Both the position numbers and the translations under genes were made by a program. Below the pieces are notes generated by a model. The model was given only the letters and a program-made list of their open reading frames with translations, was not told where the DNA came from and searched no databases. From a virus, in the IMG/VR virus record IMGVR_UViG_3300008267_000828, positions 1-33,343 of that record: a DNA stretch of 33,343 nucleotides. One strand, written 5' to 3'. Below, piece by piece: positions 1 to 7,275 of this stretch. Each line of letters opens with the position of its first letter. Position 1 is the first letter of the stretch.

Positions 1-803
1 TCTAAATTATCAACTTCTCTTTCACCAACAATGTGAAACTTTGCTGGGGTATCTGACTGACCATAGAGTGGAAATTCTTGCTTAAGAGTATGCAAAAGAC
101 CGTCTGCCTGATTACGAGCATGAAGATAGAAGCGACTTCCAATTTCTCCTTCTGGAGAAGCGTGAATCTTCATAGTTTCTCCATTAAGAACTTTCTTGAT
201 TACCATTGGCATAAACTTTTCTGGATCCTGAGTTTCACCAATAATATTCATGGTATTAGTAATTGCAATTGGGATTCCATAAGTTCTCCAGTAAGAGAAT
301 GCAATGCTTTCTTGTGCTGCCTTGGATGCAGAATAAGGATTGCTTGGGAAATATTGGTCTACCCATTCCTTGTGAGCATGTCCCTTTGGTGCAGGACCAT
401 ATACTTCATCAGTTGAAATGTGCAAGAACTTTTCTGGCTTTGCAACTCTAGCCCAATCAAGGAGATTGCAAATTAAAGACACGTTGTTTAGAATAAATGG
501 AGTTGGCTCTTCAATGCTTCTGTCAACATGACTCTCACTAGCAACATTTATTACATAGTCAATTTCGCCAAATGCGTGTGCTGTTACTGGAGAAATTGGT
601 GCAGTAAGGTCTGTCTTAATTACTTTCACTCTACTGTATGCATCTGGCAAGTCATCACAGGCAACATTGATTCTATCAGTTAAACCTTTGTGTGTAAATG
701 TTGTTGGACAAACTACAAACCAGTCTGTATTTACTAATAGATGCCTTAGAACATGGCTTCCAACAAAACCACTAGCACCAGTTAAAAGAACTCTTTTACT
801 CAT
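1..803 (-). CDS. rmlB: Nucleotide-sugar dehydratase of the dTDP-glucose 4,6-dehydratase (RmlB) type, 3' end cut by window
   Basis: Extended short-chain dehydrogenase that probably converts an NDP-glucose to the 4-keto-6-deoxy sugar. The ATG is at 803-801 and the frame stays open to position 1, giving 267 codons with the C-terminus missing. Visible motifs: N-terminal NAD-binding GASGFVGSH; the RmlB hallmark SESHVDRSI; STDEVYG, whose Thr-Asp-Glu is the catalytic trio of 4,6-dehydratases; YSASKA (YxxxK); and a QDPEKFMP segment typical of RmlB. The RmlB segment usually read as RDWLYVEDH is here SRFYLHARN, so the substrate may differ. It begins 15 bases after the large terminase stop, with a weak GGAAA ribosome site. 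In phages such enzymes feed virion glycosylation or modified-base pathways; which applies here depends on genes beyond the window. The family call is firm, the exact substrate is not. Confidence 0.88.
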   Translation of the reverse strand, partial: MSKRVLLTGASGFVGSHVLRHLLVNTDWFVVCPTTFTHKGLTDRINVACDDLPDAYSRVKVIKTDLTAPISPVTAHAFGEIDYVINVASESHVDRSIEEPTPFILNNVSLICNLLDWARVAKPEKFLHISTDEVYGPAPKGHAHKEWVDQYFPSNPYSASKAAQESIAFSYWRTYGIPIAITNTMNIIGETQDPEKFMPMVIKKVLNGETMKIHASPEGEIGSRFYLHARNQADGLLHTLKQEFPLYGQSDTPAKFHIVGEREVDNL

Positions 804-818
804 TATTTTCCATTTCTA

Positions 819-2603
819 CTAAATTAAATTAAAATTCATAAGATACTCTTTAATATCTTCTGTCATTTCAGGTTTTGATTGTACCACTTTTCTATCTTCC
901 TTGTCAACTTTTGTACGAGACTCATATGTGTGAACTTCTACTTCCTGAATTTTTTCTCTTCTTGTATGGCTAATTGCATTATAAACAGATCCACACATAG
1001 CATCAGCTAAGTCCTTAGACTTTTTTCTAGGGTGGTCTACTCTATTGTTGTTCATAATTCTTAACTCTTGCATTTCTTCAAGTAATAAATCTATTTGAGG
1101 CAATACAACTCTTTCTTCATAGATAAGCATTGATAAATCTTCATAATGCTTCTTGGCTACTGAAAGAGTTTCTGTTTTAATTCCAACACTTGTTAAGTCT
1201 CTTTGAATATCAAAAGAATTCCATCTATCAAAAGTAACAAGTCCTAAGTTAAAGCCAAGCCTTCTTAAGTTAATAATCCAGTTCTTGACTTCTGATAAAT
1301 CTACTGGACCTTCTTTCTTAGGCTCCCAATAAACAATTGCATCTACAACAATGAATGGAACAATTTGTTCATAATTATTAAATGATTGAACACTTACCCA
1401 CTTGTCAACGTGTGCAATTGACACAGCACACTTGTCATGCTTTTGTGCAAGGTCAGCGTGTACAAAGTATGTGGTCTCTGGATCTGGAACAAAAGACTGC
1501 TCTATTCTTTTAGACACATCAATTGGATTAATCTTTTTGAATGCCATAGACAGCTTTTCTCTATTCTTAAAGAATGCATCTGATGAAGTTGTTGGCATAC
1601 AGGCAAAACGCATTTGTGCATCAGCCATATCAGTAAGGAATGCTATCTTAAAATCTTCAATACTTCTTGTTGGATTAATTTCCCAAGTTGGTCTTTTTAG
1701 TGCAAAGACTCCAGGGATCCTATAGGAGTTAATAATATCTTCATCCCACTCAACAGTAAACTTATTACTTGGATCTTCTTCAGAAAGTAGTGGATTGATT
1801 ATGAACTCATGAGATCTAACAAGAGTTTCTTTTTCAGCAATTACATCTTCATACCTTGTTGTAATAAAGTCACCTTTAAAACGAGGGAAGGATAGCAGTA
1901 CAACTTTGCCATAGTCTGGAAAACGTGAGTCTACAGATCCACGAAATGCTTTATAGATATTATCAGCAGTTTTAGCCTGATCATTTCCACTTGCAGACTC
2001 CATTGCAAAACCAGAAATCTCATCCAGGATTGCAAGTATTAAGTTCAAGCCTTCAGCAGACTCTCTTTCAGAATGTCCAGAGTAAACTGTAATTGACTTA
2101 TCAAATTCTATACTATCAATTTTTGGTGGATCAAACTTTCCTGCAAACCAAGGTGATCCAGTAATCTTTGTCTTAAATCCTTTAAAGAAAACATTTTTTG
2201 CCTGTTGAGCGTTAATAGCAACATTCATAATATCAATAGCATCATTGGTTGGCTTACCAAAATAACGAGAAGGATCTTTTAAGCATAATAGTTTATAAAC
2301 TAAATAAGCACATCCAACTGTTGAAGAAAAGTCTTTTCCACTACCCTTTCCAAGTTGCATAATAACTTCATTCTTCGTATACCTCTTAAAATGTTCTTTA
2401 CCAGCTTCCTCACCCATAAATCGAATTAAATCTTTTTCCTTGTAGATTTGACTCATACATTCAACAAGGGTATATTGATACTCAGAAAGTGGTGGCTGAT
2501 TTAAATATTTCTCACCCTCAACAAATGTCTTTGCATCAACTGGAATTTCTGCGAATGGAGACTCATCAAGAGCTTCCATAAATTCGCTAATATCAATTGT
2601 CAA
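819..2603 (-). CDS. terL: Terminase large subunit (packaging ATPase and nuclease)
   Basis: Motor that pumps DNA into the prohead and cuts the concatemer. The 594 residues have the usual two domains. ATPase: P-loop LGKGSGKD at about 84-91 and Walker B with catalytic Glu in LAILDEIS at about 190-197. RNase H-like nuclease: three acidic positions in VHADLAQKHD (near 388), VTFDRWNS (near 457) and KDLADAMCG (near 530). The start overlaps the end of the small terminase gene by 11 bases, the normal TerS-TerL coupling. In this window it is the last packaging gene before a sugar gene, not the first gene of a head operon. Function is secure; the packaging strategy (cos or pac) cannot be told from this sequence. 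Confidence 0.95.
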   Translation of the reverse strand: MTIDISEFMEALDESPFAEIPVDAKTFVEGEKYLNQPPLSEYQYTLVECMSQIYKEKDLIRFMGEEAGKEHFKRYTKNEVIMQLGKGSGKDFSSTVGCAYLVYKLLCLKDPSRYFGKPTNDAIDIMNVAINAQQAKNVFFKGFKTKITGSPWFAGKFDPPKIDSIEFDKSITVYSGHSERESAEGLNLILAILDEISGFAMESASGNDQAKTADNIYKAFRGSVDSRFPDYGKVVLLSFPRFKGDFITTRYEDVIAEKETLVRSHEFIINPLLSEEDPSNKFTVEWDEDIINSYRIPGVFALKRPTWEINPTRSIEDFKIAFLTDMADAQMRFACMPTTSSDAFFKNREKLSMAFKKINPIDVSKRIEQSFVPDPETTYFVHADLAQKHDKCAVSIAHVDKWVSVQSFNNYEQIVPFIVVDAIVYWEPKKEGPVDLSEVKNWIINLRRLGFNLGLVTFDRWNSFDIQRDLTSVGIKTETLSVAKKHYEDLSMLIYEERVVLPQIDLLLEEMQELRIMNNNRVDHPRKKSKDLADAMCGSVYNAISHTRREKIQEVEVHTYESRTKVDKEDRKVVQSKPEMTEDIKEYLMNFNLI

Positions 2604-3117
2604 TTACAACGACCCCACCTTCATTAACCTGAGATAGTTTAGATAGAACCTTTGGTCTGCAAGACTCGCAAGAAGATGTCACCTCTTTTAGGATTGATAT
2701 AAGTATTTCTTGCTTTCTTTCTGTTTCTAAAAGTTCATCTGCTAACTCTTGATTATCTAATAGACCTGCTTTTTGTAGCATCTCAAGTCTCTTGCTTTCA
2801 ATATCAGCAATAAGTTTAATAGATGTTGTCTTGGCTGTTAAATTTGCAGTAGTATCTGCAGAGTCAATAACTTCATACGCTTTTTTAATAAGTGATGAGA
2901 AGTGCTGATCTGCACCTGCAAGAGCTTCTTTTGCACGAGCGTGAATAGCTTGATTATTTGCTGCCATTACTCTCCAGTCAGTAAGTAACTCTGTAACCTT
3001 TACTCTTGGAATGTTTAGTGCTTTTGAAATCTCTGAAGCATCTAATCCTTTTAGGTACTCTGATGCAACCTTGTTTACAAGGTCTAAATGATTAACTAGT
3101 GCTGCTTCGCTTGACAC
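2593..3117 (-). CDS. terS: Probable terminase small subunit with N-terminal helix-turn-helix
   Basis: A 174-residue, mostly helical protein immediately before TerL. Residues about 15-50 read as a helix-turn-helix (YLKGLDASEISKALNI, then VKVTELLTDWR), the DNA-recognition part of TerS. The middle (about 55-130) is amphipathic helix suited to the oligomeric ring, and a CESC pair lies near residues 151-154. The start is GTG at 3117, preceded by a strong AGAGGGG ribosome site 5 bases away. It overlaps the upstream gene by 26 bases and TerL by 11. The call rests on position, size and HTH architecture rather than on a diagnostic motif. Confidence 0.8.
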   Translation of the reverse strand: MSSEAALVNHLDLVNKVASEYLKGLDASEISKALNIPRVKVTELLTDWRVMAANNQAIHARAKEALAGADQHFSSLIKKAYEVIDSADTTANLTAKTTSIKLIADIESKRLEMLQKAGLLDNQELADELLETERKQEILISILKEVTSSCESCRPKVLSKLSQVNEGGVVVIDN

Positions 3118-3379
3118 GCTTACCCCTCTTCTTTACCGCTTTAACTCTGTCAGGATAAAAAGACCTTGTTGGTCCAGAAATATCCTTAAACATCTGAAAG
3201 CAGTCTATCCATTCTACACCATTTACAGGATTTTTTACAAGACATTTAAATTTAAAAGTAGCACCATGCTCTCCAGTAATCTTTATAAGATCGCCTTCAC
3301 TTACTTCATGACCGCTTTCAGTAATCATTGAGGACTTTCTTTCAAATCTATCTTTAAATATAGTTTTCTTTTTAGCCAC
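3092..3379 (-). CDS. Small basic protein of unknown function upstream of the terminase genes
   Basis: A 95-residue protein very rich in Lys and Arg at both ends (MAKKKTIFKDRFERK at the start, KKRGKRVKRSS at the end), with a middle that reads as short beta strands (GDLIKITGEHGATFKFKCLV, then VEWIDCFQMFK). That layout resembles small SH3- or KOW-like beta-barrels, with nucleic-acid binding as a plausible job. It starts with GTG, overlaps the preceding gene by 8 bases and TerS by 26, so it is probably co-translated with the packaging genes. I do not recognise a named family with certainty. Confidence 0.6.
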   Translation of the reverse strand: MAKKKTIFKDRFERKSSMITESGHEVSEGDLIKITGEHGATFKFKCLVKNPVNGVEWIDCFQMFKDISGPTRSFYPDRVKAVKKRGKRVKRSSTS

Positions 3380-3707
3380 GCTTTTTAGCCTTCTTTAGCA
3401 ATAAGTATCCAATAAGATCATCTTCATCATTATCCCCAGCATACAGCTTCTTGTTTTTAATTCTATTTAATTTATCATCAATGCGAACATTAAGCTGTTC
3501 CATATCATCTGCATCACTAAAGATACGAATAGGGTTAAGTGCAGAGTTACCATACGCTACATTCTTTTCTAGTAACATCTCTGTGATATCTAGACAGGCA
3601 GCAAGGATATTATATCCAGCTGGGGCAGTTTTAGAAAGCTCAAGAATCTTCTTAATTTTTTCTTCATTCTTGTTTACAAAGAATGCTTCTGATGGGTATT
3701 CAGCCAT
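3372..3707 (-). CDS. Nmad1-like (DUF1599-type) protein
   Basis: A 111-residue protein. The segment EKNVAYGNSALNPIRIFSDA followed by VRIDDKLNRIKN and then DDLIGYLLL matches the layout I associate with the nucleotide-modification-associated domain 1 / DUF1599 family: a KNxxYG motif, a DKLxR motif and a C-terminal helix beginning D-x2-D-L. The family occurs widely in phages and has been linked by gene neighbourhood to nucleotide or DNA modification; its biochemistry is not settled. Its ATG shares one base with the stop of the tiny upstream HTH gene (TAATG), with an AGGAGA ribosome site. Family assignment is from memory of motifs and should be tested by profile search. Confidence 0.62.
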   Translation of the reverse strand: MAEYPSEAFFVNKNEEKIKKILELSKTAPAGYNILAACLDITEMLLEKNVAYGNSALNPIRIFSDADDMEQLNVRIDDKLNRIKNKKLYAGDNDEDDLIGYLLLKKAKKRG

Positions 3708-3859
3708 TATTTTCTCCTGCTTTTTCTTAATCCAAATTTACCAAGGTACACATAAATAGTCTCAACAGACACACCGCATTCTTTTGCAATATCTTCTGGG
3801 GACTTCTTATCCATTAAGAATCTTTTTCTTAACCAGTTTTCGTTAGCATACATTTTCAT
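3707..3859 (-). CDS. 50-residue helix-turn-helix protein
   Basis: A short reading frame filling the space between the RuvC-like and Nmad1-like genes. It encodes 50 residues, starting MKMYANENWLRKRF and ending LGKFGLRKSRRK. The centre, KSPEDIAKECGVSVETIYVYL, is a clear helix-turn-helix of the kind seen in resolvase C-termini and sigma-region-4-like proteins. The stop overlaps the next start by one base (TAATG), supporting real translation. The start is ATG 3859 or ATG 3853; an AAAGGA lies 12 bases before the first, rather far. It is likely a DNA-binding protein of unknown target, possibly a local regulator or packaging accessory. Confidence 0.7.
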   Translation of the reverse strand: MKMYANENWLRKRFLMDKKSPEDIAKECGVSVETIYVYLGKFGLRKSRRK

Positions 3860-3886
3860 AATATCATTATATCCTTTATAAGTCAA
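3858..3886 (-). promoter_or_regulatory. Candidate sigma70-type promoter before the terminase gene cluster
   Basis: TTGACT (3886-3881), a 17-base spacer, then TATTAT (3863-3858): each hexamer matches the consensus at five of six positions with ideal spacing. It lies across the stop of the RuvC-like gene. Transcription would start near 3851, at the second ATG of the 50-residue HTH gene, giving an almost leaderless message for that gene and normal messages for the packaging genes. In AT-rich DNA such matches arise by chance, so this is tentative. Confidence 0.35.
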
Positions 3887-4463
3887 GTTTACTTATCTTG
3901 TTCCAGTTATTAGTTGCATACCAGCCAATTGCAATAGCATCTGCAACATCATTATCATCTACATCAGTCATAAATTCTATATTAACAAGTCTGATAGTTC
4001 TATTCTTTCTAAACTCTCTTTCCTTGCCCTTATACCAAGAATCTGACTTGCCAGGAGTTTCTTTTCTCAGGGCAGCCTTTTCTTCTTTTGTTAAAACCTT
4101 ATTGCCAATCCAGTTTTGCCAGGCAACTGGTACGCAAGGATAGATATCTTTTACGCCATTAATATATGCTGCACTAACAATGGCTCCTTGTGCAAGAGCC
4201 AGTTGCATAGATGTCTTTGGAGAGTTTGCAAAAATAGTATTTTCAATTACAACTGCTTTAACATCAAAATCTTTAAACAATGGAGTAAGTTTTTTACAAG
4301 CATCTCCAGCTTTTTTATAATGATCATTTCCAGTAAAATTAACTTTACCAAATTTGACTAAATTATCATTTTCAAATATTGCAAAGGCAGCAGAAGTAGA
4401 AGATGCATCAATAGAAATAAATCTACTTGGCTTACCAATATCTTTCCAACTATTTTTGCTCAT
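3876..4463 (-). CDS. RuvC-like Holliday junction resolvase
   Basis: RNase H-fold nuclease expected to resolve branched DNA before packaging. Conserved acidic positions: the first Asp in FISIDASSTSAAF, a Glu in AVVIENTIF, and the C-terminal DVDDNDVADAIAIG, matching the D-E-D pattern of RuvC-type resolvases. The segment NSPKTSMQLALAQGAI between them corresponds to the RuvC alpha helix after the second strand. A TTG at 4469 extends the frame by two codons, but ATG 4463 with AGGA ten bases upstream is the better start, giving 195 residues. It overlaps the end of the zinc-finger gene. It is one of two candidate junction resolvases in this window. Confidence 0.82.
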   Translation of the reverse strand: MSKNSWKDIGKPSRFISIDASSTSAAFAIFENDNLVKFGKVNFTGNDHYKKAGDACKKLTPLFKDFDVKAVVIENTIFANSPKTSMQLALAQGAIVSAAYINGVKDIYPCVPVAWQNWIGNKVLTKEEKAALRKETPGKSDSWYKGKEREFRKNRTIRLVNIEFMTDVDDNDVADAIAIGWYATNNWNKISKLDL

Positions 4464-4743
4464 AATCAAAAAATCCTTTTATATCTTTTAGTGTTTGATC
4501 TAGCTTTCTTTTACTAATCATACAACTATTACAAAACCCAACATCATTATAAATGCTGATCTCAATACCACATCCACCAGCACATTTTCTAGACTTACTT
4601 GCACGAGACCTTACCTTTGAAACTTTATATCTTTGCATAATCTTTTCTTTAGTTGCAGCACTTCTACACTCAGCAGAACAATAAATTTGATTCTTATTGT
4701 TTGTCTGAAACTGTTCGTCACAAAGTTTACAAAATTTACTCAA
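4450..4743 (-). CDS. Small zinc-finger protein (two Cys clusters)
   Basis: A 97-residue protein with an N-terminal finger CKLC followed by YCSAECRSAATK, and a second cluster CAGGCG with CNSC near residues 54-74. Between them is a very basic stretch (RYKVSKVRSRASKSRK) fit for nucleic-acid contact. The only start that keeps the first finger is TTG at 4743, preceded by AAGGAAAG at good distance and overlapping the upstream nuclease stop by 8 bases. Such zinc proteins are common near phage recombination nucleases; the specific job is unknown. It could be a DNA-binding accessory of the adjacent nucleases. Confidence 0.68.
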   Translation of the reverse strand: MSKFCKLCDEQFQTNNKNQIYCSAECRSAATKEKIMQRYKVSKVRSRASKSRKCAGGCGIEISIYNDVGFCNSCMISKRKLDQTLKDIKGFFDYEQK

Positions 4744-5515
4744 GGTCTTTCCTTGGAGCTATTTTAATATCACCCTTTGGCTTTGTACGACAAACTGTTT
4801 CGAAATCACAACCCTTGCACACCTTAGAGTTTGAACGATAAGGATTTTCAGGAAGAAGACCATCATCAGAAGCCTTCTTAACTTCTCTCATCCAATCAAA
4901 GAAATAGTTTATAAAGTTTTTGTAATGCTCATTAAGCTTTACAGGGAACATAGATAGTTCGTGACTATTCTTTGACTCATAAACAAGGAATGCAAAACTC
5001 TTTTTAAGAATCTTCATATAGATAAGAAGTTGCTCAACATGGTATTTTCTTGCTTCGCCCTTGACATTTAAATAATGAAAAGAATCTTCGTTAAGAGTTT
5101 TAATTTCAGTAAGAATGTCCATGTCGTTCCACTTAATAATTGCATCAGTTCTGCCAGAAATTGGTGGATCTTGATAAGACAAACGCTCTTCATTTGTTAC
5201 TAGAATACCTGCAGACTCCATAGCCTTTTCAATACGACCATGGCGATCAGTTCCACTATCCATATTTGCAACTGAATACCAATCAGTTTTTACATCTGAT
5301 TCATTTCCTTCAAACCATAAGTACCAAAATCTTGGACACTTACCTGCACCATAAGTCAGTGTTGAAGGAGTAAAGCTATCTCTCTTCTTAAATGAAGACT
5401 TTCTTTGTAAAGCATATCCTTCTTTAATCTTGTCAACAATCTCTTGACTATTGATTAAATTTTCTTCACTCTTCTTTGGCTTTTCAACCAACTTGTTAAT
5501 AAGGCTCTTAGCCAT
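4736..5515 (-). CDS. Cas4/RecB-like PD-(D/E)XK nuclease with four-cysteine (Fe-S type) signature
   Basis: Probable single-strand exonuclease acting in recombination. Numbered from ATG 5515 (259 residues): first Cys in GKCPRFWYL (about 60), H-x2-[IV]-E in HGRIEK (about 92), Asp in SGRTDAII (about 124), E-x-K in LTEIKTL (about 137-139), YHVEQ (about 158-162), and three C-terminal cysteines in CKGCDFETVC (about 233-242). This order, with one Cys before and three after the nuclease core, is that of Cas4 and AddB nucleases that hold a 4Fe-4S cluster. The frame reaches an earlier ATG at 5533, but ATG 5515 has AGGA six bases upstream and only an 8-base overlap with the preceding gene. No Cas genes or repeats are near, so a role in phage recombination is the simplest reading. 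Confidence 0.85.
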   Translation of the reverse strand: MAKSLINKLVEKPKKSEENLINSQEIVDKIKEGYALQRKSSFKKRDSFTPSTLTYGAGKCPRFWYLWFEGNESDVKTDWYSVANMDSGTDRHGRIEKAMESAGILVTNEERLSYQDPPISGRTDAIIKWNDMDILTEIKTLNEDSFHYLNVKGEARKYHVEQLLIYMKILKKSFAFLVYESKNSHELSMFPVKLNEHYKNFINYFFDWMREVKKASDDGLLPENPYRSNSKVCKGCDFETVCRTKPKGDIKIAPRKDLE

Positions 5516-5825
5516 TGTTAATCCTAACTGCATATTTTAATGCATCCACTAGTCTATCCGTTGCTTCTTTAGCTGAATAGTATATATTTTTCTTTGCTCT
5601 TTCATCTTTCTTAACATTAGTATACCAGGAAGCGAGCATTGCAAATTTAGCAGAATATGCTTGTAGTTTTACAATTAGTTCAACACCAACTGATGCTGGA
5701 ACATCTGGCTTGGAAATAAGTTTTGCAACAAGTGCAAGAGTTTGAGTTAGCTCTTCATCTTGCATATGCTCAGATATTTCATTAAATCCATTTACCTGAT
5801 TTAGTAAATCAACTGTTGTTTCCAT
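5508..5825 (-). CDS. Hypothetical all-helical protein in the recombination cluster
   Basis: A 105-residue protein with no glycine-rich loop, cysteine cluster or membrane segment. It reads as four or five amphipathic helices (for example EELTQTLALVAKLISKP, VGVELIVKLQAYSAKFAML and KEATDRLVDALKYAV). It sits between the Hjc-like gene (17-base overlap) and the Cas4-like gene (8-base overlap), so it is almost surely co-expressed with them and may be a nuclease partner or scaffold. I do not recognise the family. Confidence 0.6.
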   Translation of the reverse strand: METTVDLLNQVNGFNEISEHMQDEELTQTLALVAKLISKPDVPASVGVELIVKLQAYSAKFAMLASWYTNVKKDERAKKNIYYSAKEATDRLVDALKYAVRINNG

Positions 5826-6108
5826 TGTTCCTCAATTCTTCAAATACTTCCCATTCAATAACAGCAAGTCTAACTTTTTTATTACCTTCACCAATTACTA
5901 ACATTAGTGCTGGATTCTTTGTCCTATCAACCTTTAAAGTATCAGTGACAATCTTTGCCCAATTATCTTGACTGATAGAAAATGATTTACTATATTCTTT
6001 TACATCAACAACAAATTCATCATCAGAGCCATCAGCCTTTACAGCACCTCTACCAGAATTCTTATGAGCTTTCATACCTGCTCTTTTTAACTCTCCACGC
6101 TCACTCAT
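5809..6108 (-). CDS. Probable Holliday-junction-resolvase-like nuclease (Hjc / PD-(D/E)XK type)
   Basis: A 99-residue protein whose layout matches the short archaeal-type resolvase fold: N-terminal basic helix (RGELKRAGMKAHKNSGRGA), an acidic turn (DGSDDEFVVDVKEYSKSFS) in which VDVK stands where the (D/E)xK catalytic pair belongs, a helix (QDNWAKIVTDTLK), then a strand for the remaining core (PALMLVIGEG, VRLAVIEWEVFEEL). Phage proteins of this kind contain an SGAxxxxxGD segment; here it is SGRGAVKADGSDDEF. It overlaps neighbours on both sides (1 and 17 bases). A general VRR-NUC-type nuclease is the main alternative. Confidence 0.66.
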   Translation of the reverse strand: MSERGELKRAGMKAHKNSGRGAVKADGSDDEFVVDVKEYSKSFSISQDNWAKIVTDTLKVDRTKNPALMLVIGEGNKKVRLAVIEWEVFEELRNNGNNS

Positions 6109-6269
6109 CAGTACCCCTTAATGTTTAAGTTAACTTTGGACAAGTGCCTTTTTGAACATAGCCAGGTCAAGTCCATAGTTGTATTTTTATAAAATCTTGC
6201 AATTAATACAGGCTCTTTACAAGTGTGACAGAAAAATTTTCCTCTATATTCAGAGAAGTCTTTATACAT
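6108..6269 (-). CDS. 53-residue zinc-ribbon-like protein
   Basis: A short reading frame between recA and the Hjc-like gene. It encodes 53 residues, starting MYKDFSEYRGKFFCHTC and ending VNLNIKGY. Cys14 and Cys17 (CHTC) plus Cys38 and His42 (CSKRH) make a plausible Cys3His or ribbon-type metal site. The start overlaps the end of recA by 8 bases and the stop shares one base with the next ATG (TGATG), so both junctions look like those of real genes here. The function is unknown; a small DNA-binding helper of the recombination genes is a guess. Confidence 0.68.
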   Translation of the reverse strand: MYKDFSEYRGKFFCHTCKEPVLIARFYKNTTMDLTWLCSKRHLSKVNLNIKGY

Positions 6270-7275
6270 CTAACTTTGCCTCTAGGTCTGCAACTCTTTT
6301 TGGATCTTCCTTTAGCCATTCAATAACCTTTGCTCTACCCTGCAGTCTTTCTTCTCCCACAGTGTACCAAGCACCACCTTTTTGAATTGCTCCAACAAGT
6401 TCTGCGGTATCAACTAGATCTGCAACCTTGTCTACACCCATAGAACCTTCTCCATCAAAGTAGAAGTCATAGGAACCTGCAACAAAAGCTGGACCAGTCT
6501 TATTAAAATCAACGTGCCAATTGACTACACGACCAATCTTAGATTCAATAATCTTGTCTCCTGAAACTATCTTTCCCTTGATTGCTTGATTATCAGATTC
6601 ACTTGACCAAAGCTTAACGATAGTACTGCTAAAGAATTTTACAGCATGACCACCAGTTGGTTGGTGTGAAGCAAACATTGCACCAATATTATTTCTTTGT
6701 TGAGAAATTAAAACAAGTAAAGTTGGCTTATCATTATTATTTGCATAATTAAGCATCTTTACTGCATTAGTCATATCTCTTGCTTCTGCACCAATTTGCT
6801 TAGTATTTTCTAGCTGCTTTAATTCTTCTGAATCTTTTTCAAAATATATAGCAGGAAGAAGTGCAGAAATAGAATCAACAATTAAAATATCAACGCCAGC
6901 CTTCATTAGTTGAACACCAACATCAACCATTTCATTCATACTCCTAGCATTTGAATAAATTAGTTGCTCAACGTCAACGCCAAGCTTTCTTGCCCACTCT
7001 GGATCAAAAGATGCCTCTGCATCAATCCATGCACAGATCTTTCCATCTTTTTGAGCATCAGCAATCATTTGTAAACAAAATGAAGACTTTCCTGCAGACT
7101 TATTTCCCCAAATTAGAACTTGACGACCATAGCCAAATCCACCCTTAAGTGCGTTGTTCAAACTAATACTTGGTGTCTTTTGTTTACTTATTTCAATAGT
7201 GTTTCCACTTGTAATTTTCTTACGCAACTTTGGATCTAGCTGAGATAAGAAATCGTCTAAATCTATTTTACTCAC
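6262..7275 (-). CDS. recA: RecA-family recombinase
   Basis: ATP-dependent strand-exchange protein. The 337 residues contain the RecA core: Walker A GNKSAGKS (57-64), catalytic Glu in WIDAEASF (Glu87, like E. coli Glu96), Walker B DILIVDSIS (about 129-137), and ISQQRNNIGAMF followed by PTGGHAVKFFSS, the L2-region and core signature. Length is close to bacterial RecA, with a short lysine- and glutamate-rich C-terminal helix. It starts with GTG in a GTGA overlap with the MazG-like gene. With the nucleases downstream it probably drives recombination-dependent replication and repair, as UvsX does in T4. Confidence 0.93.
   Translation of the reverse strand: MSKIDLDDFLSQLDPKLRKKITSGNTIEISKQKTPSISLNNALKGGFGYGRQVLIWGNKSAGKSSFCLQMIADAQKDGKICAWIDAEASFDPEWARKLGVDVEQLIYSNARSMNEMVDVGVQLMKAGVDILIVDSISALLPAIYFEKDSEELKQLENTKQIGAEARDMTNAVKMLNYANNNDKPTLLVLISQQRNNIGAMFASHQPTGGHAVKFFSSTIVKLWSSESDNQAIKGKIVSGDKIIESKIGRVVNWHVDFNKTGPAFVAGSYDFYFDGEGSMGVDKVADLVDTAELVGAIQKGGAWYTVGEERLQGRAKVIEWLKEDPKRVADLEAKLDV

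Noticed and set aside
78-416. Plus-strand open frame of 112 codons at the window start
   Set aside because: It lies entirely antisense to the well-supported sugar dehydratase gene, has no ribosome site and reads as low-quality Cys-, Phe- and Ser-rich protein.
3451-3759. Plus-strand open frame of 102 codons opposite the Nmad1-like gene
   Set aside because: Antisense to two supported minus-strand genes; composition (Ser, Ile, Leu, Phe) is typical of a reverse-strand shadow.
4736-5515. Cas4-like protein considered as evidence for a phage CRISPR-Cas locus
   Set aside because: No repeats, Cas1, Cas2 or effector genes are present; the neighbours are recombination genes.
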